Positions 34,685 through 43,526 of a stretch of 64,000 bases of DNA are shown in pieces; position 1 is the first letter of the stretch, and each line of letters starts with the position of its first letter. Below the pieces are notes generated by a model that was not told where the DNA came from, did not search any database, and saw only the letters and a program-made list of their open reading frames with translations. Position numbers and translations under genes: made by a program. The stretch spans positions 992,001 to 1,056,000 of the forward strand of contig NC_009614.1 of the NCBI RefSeq assembly GCF_000012825.1. Direction: 5' to 3'. The DNA comes from Phocaeicola vulgatus ATCC 8482. GTDB taxonomy: Bacteria; Bacteroidota; Bacteroidia; Bacteroidales; Bacteroidaceae.

Positions 34685-37627
34685 TTATTTGTTATTATAA
34701 GGAGTTACCACTAACTTATATTTGTCGCCCTGCAACAAATTCTCATCAAATGTAATGCTCAAATTCTTTGTTTCTCCTGGCATCAACGTAAAATAGTTGT
34801 CATTCATCAATGCCGGCAGTATGCGTTCGCCATCCGAAGCACGAACAGCCTGCACATGTACAGCAAAAGCTACCCCCTTAGCCGATTTCGGAAGTGTTAT
34901 GGCTGCTTGTATCTCCGCCTCACCATTTTTACGAATTAATTTGGAAGAAGTCTTCAGTTCAGCTTTTGGCAAAGTATTCAAAGCCGTAAAATCCAAACGG
35001 TCGTTGCCACGCCAGTAATTGTTTTCTGACACGATCTTTCCTGATTTATCTTTCAACGTCAGGCGGATAAAATGTACATCACTCAAACCCTCACTAGGCT
35101 GCGTTCCGCCCAACACATCAAAACTCCATAATGAGTAACCAAACCACCAACCTAGTTCCGTCCCAAACATACGTACATAACGGGCATCAACTTCGGGGAA
35201 AGTAATTTCATCTATTCCTCCACGTCCTTCATCAGTTTTATATACTTCTTTCCAAGTCTCGGTGTCATCTGACACCTGAATCTTATATCCTTTACCAAAA
35301 GATGCCTCCCAATCCAAGCGAACCCCACCTATGGGTTGCACACTGCCCAGATCCACATAAAGCCATTCATTTTCCGCTTTTGCCGCTGCCCAACGAGTAT
35401 CTTTTTTCCCATCCGTAGCATCTGAAGGCTGTCCATAAGTGGTACTTGAAGCAAAGGTCGGCTTATTTAATGACAGATTTTTACGTTCTTTATTGAAATC
35501 TATCGTAAAACATTGCACAGTAGAATTGCTAGGAGAGTTCACGATAGCTGATTTTGTATAAGCCTCCACAGACTTTCCATCCAGATTGTAAACTTTTACT
35601 TCAGCAGTCAAACCTTCCATATCACATGCTGTGGTATTAGCAATCTTCACACCGTCCGTCACAGGATTCCAAAGAATATGCACCGGTTCACAGGCTGATT
35701 TTGCTCCCCAAAAAGCTCCTGTCAAATCATAATAATAATCATAAGTTTGCCAAACCATAGACGGATATGCCGACTGTCCCATCCAAGTCATGATACCTGA
35801 TGCATCCTCCCACATACGATCCAGCCAACCCTCATACATAGCCTTATTAGATTCAATATTGACAAGCTGAGCCTTACGGCAATAATCTTCAATCCCTTCG
35901 GGCTTGCCAAAACCTTTGGTTATAGAAGCATCATAACGATCGGGAGCTGCATTAAAAGCATTTTGGCCAAAATAGTGCTTGTTCCACATTTCATCACGAG
36001 GCCACCAGTTCTCCTTGGGCATAAATTTCTTGAAGCTTTCAAAGGTAGGAACTACAGCTGTGCCGATTTCTGTACGAAATCCCCAGCCACGCGCCGGATC
36101 TCCTTCCAAGCCATCAGGATATTTAGTAAAATAAAAGCGAGGCTCAAATGCTCCCCACGGACCACTACCGGTCAAGCCCTGAGCATGGGAATTTGCTTGA
36201 AAATAACGATCACCTCCATCAAAGGTCCTGATATTTTCCGCCATCCATCCTTCTAAAGGAGGCTGAGGATTAGATTCATTATCGCCACACCACACGGCTA
36301 TACTAGGGTGATTACGCACACGTTTGATTTTCTCCATCATATTATTATTGAACACATTGAGGTCATAAGGCAAATTCGGATTAGAGTTTATCCAAAAATC
36401 ATCCCATACCATAATACCATATTTGTCACATGCCTCGTAGAATTCATCATCTGTAACAGAGCCGAGCCAATTACGTATCATATTAAAGTTCATTTCCTTA
36501 TGCAGGCGGACTTTGGTATCATATTCCGCGCCACGGCAACGAAGCATATATTCAGACATCCCCCAATTCGCTCCCTTAACAAATACCGGAATATCATTAA
36601 TATAAATATGGAATGTATTGCCCTCTTTATCATAAGAATATTTCTTTATACCAAAAGAAACATCTTTAGTTTCCGAAACTCTTCCATCCACCATCACCTC
36701 AAACTTACAATGATAAAGATTGGGGTCTCCATACCCATTCGGCCACCACAGACGCGGCTGGTCTATACACAGTTGTGGGAAATAGCGTTTGTCAAACTTT
36801 ACCTGTTCAGTAGTATGGGCATTCACGTCTAATTCTTTTTGAAAAACAATGTTTCCTGGGGTAATTGTTCCGCGCACCAATACCTTCGTCTTTTCTACTG
36901 AATTATTCTTGACATCAAGCGCCACACTCAAATCCGCTCTGGCACGGGTAGGTAAATTAGTACGTATCCAAGGATCAATTAAAGTAGCTGTTCCCGTATT
37001 AGTAAGAAATACCTTATCGGTTATACCACTATTCAACCCCGGCACATAAGGCATCCAATCCCATCCGCCACTAGACAAATAGGTTGGACTACCCTGATTA
37101 GCCAATGGAGTATCAGGCATATGGACAAGTACAGCCAATACATTTTCTTTATCACGATTTACTATTGAAGTAACATTAAAATGTCCACGATGCATAAACC
37201 CATCCAGTTTACCTAATAATGTTCCATTCAAATAGACTTCCGCACGACGGTTTACCCCATTAAAATTCAACCATATTAATTCTTTTGTAAAATCAGCAGG
37301 AACACGGAATGTAGTACGATACCAAAAGCTACGGTCGTATTTGTCGCGATTTACCTGATGAATATTGTCACCAAAGTTAGGATCTTTCTCCAGCCCTGCT
37401 ATTACATACGAATTAAAAGCTGTTCCAGGCACAATAGCATCTACCCAAGCAGAAACATTGTATCCGTTTCCACAAAGTGACTTCACATCCGTTCCGACTT
37501 CAGCCTGAGGCTTTAACTTCCATTTCATTTGTGGGTTATCGCTATGTAAATACACAGTTTGAGCATGCAGTACTTGCATACATCCCAGTAGGGCTAATAC
37601 AGCCCATGTTTTTTTTACGTTTTTCAT
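34685..37627 (-). CDS. GH2 glycosidase (beta-mannosidase/exo-glucosaminidase-like) with F5/8C module
   Basis: A 980-residue exported GH2 enzyme. After the signal peptide (about 1-22) come a jelly-roll sugar-binding domain (about 50-205), an Ig-like domain (about 215-330) and a TIM barrel. The acid/base region is W-C-G-D-N-E-S with E451. R-T-E-I-G near 540 is the likely nucleophile. An F5/8 type C discoidin module (about 725-845, with S-D-A-T-D-G and R-Y-V-R-M-F) is inserted before the last Ig-like domain. The G-D-N-E form places it with the beta-mannosidase/CsxA clade rather than beta-galactosidases. It would remove a beta-linked sugar from the backbone or side chain. Confidence 0.88.
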   Translation of the reverse strand: MKNVKKTWAVLALLGCMQVLHAQTVYLHSDNPQMKWKLKPQAEVGTDVKSLCGNGYNVSAWVDAIVPGTAFNSYVIAGLEKDPNFGDNIHQVNRDKYDRSFWYRTTFRVPADFTKELIWLNFNGVNRRAEVYLNGTLLGKLDGFMHRGHFNVTSIVNRDKENVLAVLVHMPDTPLANQGSPTYLSSGGWDWMPYVPGLNSGITDKVFLTNTGTATLIDPWIRTNLPTRARADLSVALDVKNNSVEKTKVLVRGTITPGNIVFQKELDVNAHTTEQVKFDKRYFPQLCIDQPRLWWPNGYGDPNLYHCKFEVMVDGRVSETKDVSFGIKKYSYDKEGNTFHIYINDIPVFVKGANWGMSEYMLRCRGAEYDTKVRLHKEMNFNMIRNWLGSVTDDEFYEACDKYGIMVWDDFWINSNPNLPYDLNVFNNNMMEKIKRVRNHPSIAVWCGDNESNPQPPLEGWMAENIRTFDGGDRYFQANSHAQGLTGSGPWGAFEPRFYFTKYPDGLEGDPARGWGFRTEIGTAVVPTFESFKKFMPKENWWPRDEMWNKHYFGQNAFNAAPDRYDASITKGFGKPEGIEDYCRKAQLVNIESNKAMYEGWLDRMWEDASGIMTWMGQSAYPSMVWQTYDYYYDLTGAFWGAKSACEPVHILWNPVTDGVKIANTTACDMEGLTAEVKVYNLDGKSVEAYTKSAIVNSPSNSTVQCFTIDFNKERKNLSLNKPTFASSTTYGQPSDATDGKKDTRWAAAKAENEWLYVDLGSVQPIGGVRLDWEASFGKGYKIQVSDDTETWKEVYKTDEGRGGIDEITFPEVDARYVRMFGTELGWWFGYSLWSFDVLGGTQPSEGLSDVHFIRLTLKDKSGKIVSENNYWRGNDRLDFTALNTLPKAELKTSSKLIRKNGEAEIQAAITLPKSAKGVAFAVHVQAVRASDGERILPALMNDNYFTLMPGETKNLSITFDENLLQGDKYKLVVTPYNNK

Positions 37628-37656
37628 ATTATAGTCTTTTCATATTTATCAATCAT

Positions 37657-38679
37657 CTATTTCTCTTTTTGCACCTGAAAACTAAACAAGGTGCAATGTT
37701 CATAAGCTTTCTCCGGTAACACCAGGCAAGAAGGAAAATCCGAATGAGAAGGAGTATCCGGATAAAATTGTGTTTCCAAACAGATGGCTGTATCCGGTCG
37801 TTCATAATATCCCGCTGTATACAAAAGAACAGCAGGCAAATCAGTCATCACTGTCATTTTTCTTCCTGTAACAGGTTCATATAAAGAAGCAGCCTCTAAC
37901 ATTTCCTCAGACATTTTATCTTTCAAGATATAGCAATGATTATATCCTTTATTCCAAAGTAATTGCTCATGATCAGCATACAAGTCTGCACCTATCATTT
38001 TTAGAGAAGTAAAGTCAAATGGAGTATTTTTCACCTTCATCTTTCTCCCTGTAGGAATAAATGCCGAGGTCGTATCCAATATCCGGTCGGCCGGAATATG
38101 CAACCGATGCTCCGTTATCTTTTTTCCCTTTCCACACAAATTGAAATATGCGTGATTAGTCATATTGATGTAAGTAGCACAGTCAGTTTCCACATAATGC
38201 AGTACAGAAAGTTCATTGTCCTCATTGAAACGATAGTCTGTTATCACGCGGATATTTCCCGGAAAACCTCCTTCTCCGTCTGGCGAATACAGACTAAAAC
38301 GGATGCCATCCGGTAATTCTTCCCACTGCCACACCTTGTTATGAAAGCCGGAAAAACCGCCATGATTGGTGTTATTCCCATCATTAGCCTCCAAATGGAA
38401 GGTTTTCCTATCTATTGTAAAAGAAGCATCGGCTATACGATTGGCAAATCTGCCGATGGTTGCCCCCATATAATAAGAATCTTCCAAATAACCGGCCAAG
38501 GAATCATAACCAATCAGCACATTGTCCAATGCTCCTTGAACATCAGGTACTGAAGCTGTAATCCAACGAGCCCCCCAATTCGTGAATTCCATATAGACTC
38601 CTGAAGAATTCATCACAGTAAATCGTAATACAGGTTCTCCGTCAGAGGTATAAGTTTCTATTTTATGTGTTATTTTCAT
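37657..38679 (-). CDS. galM: Aldose 1-epimerase (mutarotase)
   Basis: A 340-residue cytoplasmic enzyme without a signal peptide. Motifs of the galactose mutarotase family are present: G-R-F-A-N-R-I near residue 77, N-H-G-G-F-S-G-F near 105 with the catalytic His, N-x-T-N-H-A-Y-F-N-L-C-G near 172 with the second His, and C-L-E-T-Q-F-Y-P-D near 300 with the catalytic Glu. It interconverts alpha- and beta-anomers of galactose or glucose and feeds the Leloir pathway. Its presence supports galactose as a released sugar. It is separated from the upstream susD by a strong hairpin. Confidence 0.92.
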   Translation of the reverse strand: MKITHKIETYTSDGEPVLRFTVMNSSGVYMEFTNWGARWITASVPDVQGALDNVLIGYDSLAGYLEDSYYMGATIGRFANRIADASFTIDRKTFHLEANDGNNTNHGGFSGFHNKVWQWEELPDGIRFSLYSPDGEGGFPGNIRVITDYRFNEDNELSVLHYVETDCATYINMTNHAYFNLCGKGKKITEHRLHIPADRILDTTSAFIPTGRKMKVKNTPFDFTSLKMIGADLYADHEQLLWNKGYNHCYILKDKMSEEMLEAASLYEPVTGRKMTVMTDLPAVLLYTAGYYERPDTAICLETQFYPDTPSHSDFPSCLVLPEKAYEHCTLFSFQVQKEK

Positions 38680-38698
38680 ATTATTCCAGATTTCAGAA

Positions 38699-38751
38699 AA
38701 ATTAGAAGTATCAGGTAGGAAGCAGATGTTTCCTACTGATGCTTCTAATTT
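38699..38751 (-). terminator. Long hairpin between susD and galM, terminator or attenuator
   Basis: On the minus strand about 22 bases pair across a short loop (CTTCTAATTT against AAATTAGAAG at the base, TAGGAA against TTCCTA near the top), with one bulge and one mismatch. A short T-run overlaps the stem base. It lies just after the pair B susD stop and would reduce read-through into galM and the enzymes beyond. Confidence 0.75.
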
Positions 38752-38768
38752 ATATGGATAGAAACAAT

Positions 38769-40388
38769 TTATTTGCTATATCCCGGATTCTGGTCTTCAG
38801 GGCCGAATGCATCATTTGTTTTAATTTCAGTATCAGGAATAGGATAGCGCTTATGGAAATCTTGAATTGTTCCTGATTCTTTTGCCCAACGGTTACGTTC
38901 TTTTATCAATTCTACAAATTTATTAGTACGAAGCAAATCAATACGTCTCCAGCCTTCGAAGCAAAGTTCACGCAAACGTTCATCCATTACCTTATCACGG
39001 AATTCATCTTTGCTCATTCCCGAATTCCATTTCTTATCTTCTGGCAAGTTTCCTCCCCATGCACGAGTACGAATTTGATTATTTACGATCCGTACAGCTT
39101 CCGAAGTCTGTCCTAATTCATTCAGACATTCAGCATGCAATAATAATACATCAGCATAACGAATCATTGAAAAGTTCTTACCAGAATTCCACATATTATT
39201 AATGCCAAGCCCTGAAAGAATATCTGTACGATAGTCTTCATATTTCTTTATATGTGGTTCCAATTCATCTGTAGTTCCCGTCCATTGAGTCTTTGACAAA
39301 TCAGGAGTTACATATTCAAATGTACCATCCTCCGAATATTTATTAGTATAATACGTAAAATCATAACGCAATGCTTCTTCTTTACGCAAATCTCCATCTT
39401 CCCAAATGCCACCTTCTTCTACTGTCTTATAAGCAAAAGGAGTCGGAACTAGAAAATCGTAACCAGAGAAAGAGCATCCCTGACCAAACCAAGAGTCACA
39501 TGCACGAGAACCACAATCAAACTCCCAATAATTACAATCAGGATATACATTATTAAATTGCAACTCAAATAATGACTCTTTTGTATTAGGATTATCATAA
39601 CGATACAAGTCAGCATAATCATTTAGCAATTCATATCGTCCCATATTGATAATAGTCTTAAAACATTCATCAGCCTTGGCAAAATCCCGCAATCCTGTCT
39701 CTTCCGGAGCTGCCATATAAGCCTTTCCTAACATGGCCCATGCAGCCCCAACAGTAGCACGCTGCGGTTCACTATTATAAGACTCAGGCAAATTATTGGT
39801 AGCAGTAATAAAATCATTAATAATATATTCCCATACAGTCTTTAAAGGTTGACGTCCCAAGCCCAATTCATCAGTACGGTTCATATCTATCACAGGAATT
39901 TCACCCCAATACATACTTAATTCAAACATTAATAAACCACGAATAAAGCATGCCTCTCCCATCAACTGTTTAGCACGTTCCGGTTCTTCAGTGGTCATAC
40001 CCAATGCATATATAGCTTTAGCAGCTGAAACGACAGCCGGCCAACGGTTGTTCCAAATAGAACCAACCTGAGTAGATGTAGGATTCAACTGTCCATTATA
40101 TTTATCCATACCAGCTTGATCTCCTGAAGAAATCAACTGATAATTACCCTGCTGTGTTTCATCTGTCCCCAAATAAGGCATCAATCCATTACGCCCTTCT
40201 TTACAGCCCCTATAACTCTTATACAATCCAAGAACTAAAGGTTCTACATTATCTATTTTTTCAAATACTTGTTCCTCGGTCAAAGATCCCGTAGGTTCTA
40301 CTTGCAGAAAGTCTGAGCAAGAAGAAGTATTCAGTGCAAAGGACAAAGCCAAAGCATATATCGCACTATATCTATATATCTTTTTCAT
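38769..40388 (-). CDS. SusD-family lipoprotein, pair B
   Basis: This 539-residue surface lipoprotein has a lipobox ending N-T-S-S-C (about residue 24) and the S-D-F-L-Q-V-E-P-T start typical of SusD. The helices C-F-I-R-G-L-L-M-F-E-L near 150 and the C-terminal V-M-D-E-R-L-R-E-L-C-F-E-G-W-R-R-I-D-L-L-R near 480 are the family blocks. It ends in Q-N-P-G-Y. It follows its SusC by 45 bases and is the last gene before the hairpin, so the pair can be expressed above the downstream enzymes. Confidence 0.93.
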   Translation of the reverse strand: MKKIYRYSAIYALALSFALNTSSCSDFLQVEPTGSLTEEQVFEKIDNVEPLVLGLYKSYRGCKEGRNGLMPYLGTDETQQGNYQLISSGDQAGMDKYNGQLNPTSTQVGSIWNNRWPAVVSAAKAIYALGMTTEEPERAKQLMGEACFIRGLLMFELSMYWGEIPVIDMNRTDELGLGRQPLKTVWEYIINDFITATNNLPESYNSEPQRATVGAAWAMLGKAYMAAPEETGLRDFAKADECFKTIINMGRYELLNDYADLYRYDNPNTKESLFELQFNNVYPDCNYWEFDCGSRACDSWFGQGCSFSGYDFLVPTPFAYKTVEEGGIWEDGDLRKEEALRYDFTYYTNKYSEDGTFEYVTPDLSKTQWTGTTDELEPHIKKYEDYRTDILSGLGINNMWNSGKNFSMIRYADVLLLHAECLNELGQTSEAVRIVNNQIRTRAWGGNLPEDKKWNSGMSKDEFRDKVMDERLRELCFEGWRRIDLLRTNKFVELIKERNRWAKESGTIQDFHKRYPIPDTEIKTNDAFGPEDQNPGYSK

Positions 40389-40433
40389 TGTTGTGTTTTC
40401 TTTTAAAATTAGACTATTTATTCTATCCTTCCA

Positions 40434-43400
40434 TTAAAAAGCCAAATTAAGACCAAAAGTATACATACGTGTAGGAGGATACCAATCACCGGTTTCCGGA
40501 TCATAACCATTATAATTAGTTAAACAAAAAAGATTAGAACCGGTGGCATAAACACGCAGGTTAGTCAGTTTCAGAGCATTTATCACTTTAGTCGGGAAAG
40601 TATAGGCCAATGTCAAAGCAGACAAACGCAAGAAAGAAGCTTTCTGCACACTAAAATCCATAGAACTTGCACCATAATGATTATAATCAAAGCCAGCCAA
40701 CACACGTGGAAATTCAGCATCTGTATTTTCAGGAGTCCAACGATCCAACAAATCCGTTGATGCGACTCCAGATCCAGTACTTCCAATCAAAGTTTCATAC
40801 CAAGGGCTCAATTTTTTAGCCCCATAAGAATAACTGAAGACTGCATTTAAAGACAATCCCTTCCAAGAAAAATCTGTAGAAAAACCGCCATAAAACTTAG
40901 GATCAGTGGAACCAATTACAACACGGTCATTTTGATCTATCTGTCCATTATTATCATAATCCAATGGATACAAATCACCGGGATTCACATTATATCCATT
41001 CCAATTTATTTTATTCAAACGATCCATATCAATTTCTTGGGCAATTCCACCTGTTTTCCAAATATAAATTGTGTTACGAGACTCACCAAGGAATAAATTA
41101 CCTTCTTTTTGAATATTACGATCACTATCTACATTATATACAACATCATTATCACCATATAATCGAGTTACCTTATTTTTATCCATAGACAATGTAGCTG
41201 CAAAATTCCATTCAAAATCTTTAGCTCTTACCAAATTGGCATTCAAAGCAAATTCCAAACCTTTGTTTTCAATCGCACCTATATTTTCAATAGTACTACT
41301 GAAACCAGTAGTCGTAGGTAACGAATGACTCATTAACAAATCCTTATTTTTTATCAAGAAAGCATCAACAGACAAACGTACTCTATTCTGTAAGAAAGCC
41401 ATATCTACTCCTAAATTCCATTGTTTTTGTTTCTCCCAACTAATATCCGGAGTACCACGTCGCCCATTGGAAACAAAAGAATTTGTATAACCTGTATCGG
41501 AAGTACCCGTATAGCTGACATTATATAAAGATAAATAGGCAAAATCATCAATATTCTGATTACCAACAATACCAAAACCAGCACGTAACTTTAACTGATC
41601 AAAAATTGTCTGATTTTTCATGAACTTTTCTTCTGTAATATTCCAAGCTGCAGACACAGACGGGAAAAGACCCCACTGATTTCCTTTAGCAAATTTAGAA
41701 GAACCGTCGTAACGCGCAGTCGCCGTTAATAAATATTTACCCGCATAGTTATAGTTAACACGAGCGATATAAGATAATAATGTTTGCTCGGACCAAGCTG
41801 TACTTAAGCCACGCTGATCTTTTTTATAACCAGATCCCAAACTATGATATCCAAATAAATTAGTGCCAAACCCTGTTGCCGTAGCATTAATATAATTATA
41901 CGTAGTCCGTGTAGCACTGGTACCAACCATCGCATTCAACTTATGTTTACCAAAAGAGACTTCATAAGACAATGAATTATCCCATTGCCATACAGTACGT
42001 GTATCTCTATCATCTTTGGCTTCACCTTGTGTTCCATAACGTTCCGACTCATAAATATCATTCGGGGTATATTTATTTTGCTGCTTTTGAGCATAATCAA
42101 TAGAAAAAGTAGAACGCAAGTTTAATCCTTCAATAGGATTGATATTAATATAATTAGAGCTCAACAAGCGATTATACACCAAATCATTATCGACTTTCAA
42201 AGAATGTAATGGATTAAAATTATTTTGGTCAAAAATACCTTGCCAATTTAAAGTTTCAATCTCATCAGAAATTTCCAACATCGGATTAGCACAACGTGCA
42301 CGATTCATTACTCCATCATCAACCAACGTGTTCTCGGTACGTGTAAAAGTTGTATTAGTACCTACTTTCAGCCAGGATTTAATCTGTTGATCCGCATTAA
42401 TACGTCCTGTGTATTTTTCTTGTTCAGACTTCTCAATTACACCTTTATTATCTGTATAACCAAAACTAATATAATAAGAACCTTTATCATTGCCATTCGA
42501 AAGACTTACTACATGATTGTGTTGTACTCCAGTACGGCTCACAGCATCCAGCCAATCATAATTTTTATTATTGTCGTAAGCATCGAATTCATAATCAGCA
42601 AAAACAGTATTCGATCCCATTATCACATCATTGACATAAGCATTGACATCCCCGTCAGGATTTGTTTGCATATAACCATTCGTATAAGCTTCCTTTCTAA
42701 GTTCAAATAATTGACGGGTATTCATTGTTTTTGGAGTATTAGCGTAGGTCTGAAAGCCAATCCAGCCATCATAAGAAACTTTACCTTCGCCTTTTTTACC
42801 CTTCTTTGTTGTAATAACAACAACACCATTGGAACCACGTGAACCATACAGAGCTGTAGCTGATGCATCTTTCAAGACCTCAATAGAAGCCACATCATTC
42901 AAATTGACTGCATTAAATCCAGAGAATGAATTATCCATAACCATACCATCTATGACATAAATAGGGTCCGTAGATCCATTTATGGTATTAATACCACGAA
43001 TTTTAATAGATGCATCATCCGTAGGACGTGTAGGCTGAGAAATGAACACACCTGCGACACGGCCTTGAAGAGCCTGATTTACATTCGTCACCGGTTTTTC
43101 TTCCAAAACTTTAGAACTAACACTGGCAACAGCTCCTGTCAAATCACTCTTCTTCATCGAAGTACCTACAACAACCACTTCGTCTAATGTTTCAGTATCT
43201 TCCGCCATCACCACTTTGACAGGCTGATTACCCATTACTTTTACATCTTGGGCAACATATCCTATATAAGAAATATGTAATGTTTCCCCTTTCTGAACTG
43301 ATAATGTAAAGTTGCCATCAAAATCGGTAATAGTTCCATTGGTTGTACCTTTTACCACTACACTTGCACCAATGATAGGTTCGGATGTAACATCCACCAC

Positions 43401-43487
43401 CTGTCCTGTAACCGTTATGTTCTGTGCCAACATATTACAGCAACAAAACATGATAAGGATTAAATTAATAAGCCTAATTCTTTTCAT
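40434..43487 (-). CDS. SusC-family TonB-dependent transporter, pair B
   Basis: This 1017-residue protein has the signal peptide ending near N-M-L-A-Q (about 22). A CarboxypepD_reg domain (T-G-Q-V-V-D-V-T-S-E-P-I-I-G-A), the box L-D-E-V-V-V-V-G-T near 103, a plug with A-L-Y-G-S-R-G-S-N-G-V-V-V near 213 and a barrel ending N-L-A-F follow. There is no STN domain. It is 39 bases from the upstream alpha-galactosidase-like gene and forms the outer-membrane pore for the sugar captured by the pair B SusD. Confidence 0.93.
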   Translation of the reverse strand: MKRIRLINLILIMFCCCNMLAQNITVTGQVVDVTSEPIIGASVVVKGTTNGTITDFDGNFTLSVQKGETLHISYIGYVAQDVKVMGNQPVKVVMAEDTETLDEVVVVGTSMKKSDLTGAVASVSSKVLEEKPVTNVNQALQGRVAGVFISQPTRPTDDASIKIRGINTINGSTDPIYVIDGMVMDNSFSGFNAVNLNDVASIEVLKDASATALYGSRGSNGVVVITTKKGKKGEGKVSYDGWIGFQTYANTPKTMNTRQLFELRKEAYTNGYMQTNPDGDVNAYVNDVIMGSNTVFADYEFDAYDNNKNYDWLDAVSRTGVQHNHVVSLSNGNDKGSYYISFGYTDNKGVIEKSEQEKYTGRINADQQIKSWLKVGTNTTFTRTENTLVDDGVMNRARCANPMLEISDEIETLNWQGIFDQNNFNPLHSLKVDNDLVYNRLLSSNYININPIEGLNLRSTFSIDYAQKQQNKYTPNDIYESERYGTQGEAKDDRDTRTVWQWDNSLSYEVSFGKHKLNAMVGTSATRTTYNYINATATGFGTNLFGYHSLGSGYKKDQRGLSTAWSEQTLLSYIARVNYNYAGKYLLTATARYDGSSKFAKGNQWGLFPSVSAAWNITEEKFMKNQTIFDQLKLRAGFGIVGNQNIDDFAYLSLYNVSYTGTSDTGYTNSFVSNGRRGTPDISWEKQKQWNLGVDMAFLQNRVRLSVDAFLIKNKDLLMSHSLPTTTGFSSTIENIGAIENKGLEFALNANLVRAKDFEWNFAATLSMDKNKVTRLYGDNDVVYNVDSDRNIQKEGNLFLGESRNTIYIWKTGGIAQEIDMDRLNKINWNGYNVNPGDLYPLDYDNNGQIDQNDRVVIGSTDPKFYGGFSTDFSWKGLSLNAVFSYSYGAKKLSPWYETLIGSTGSGVASTDLLDRWTPENTDAEFPRVLAGFDYNHYGASSMDFSVQKASFLRLSALTLAYTFPTKVINALKLTNLRVYATGSNLFCLTNYNGYDPETGDWYPPTRMYTFGLNLAF

Positions 43488-43526
43488 AATTTGTAAATTT
43501 AAGTACGATTTAAAGTTTATATTGGT

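Noticed and set aside
38769..43487. Pair A and pair B SusC/SusD as a recent duplication
   Set aside because: The two SusD proteins differ in length by more than 100 residues and share only family motifs. They look like independent systems.
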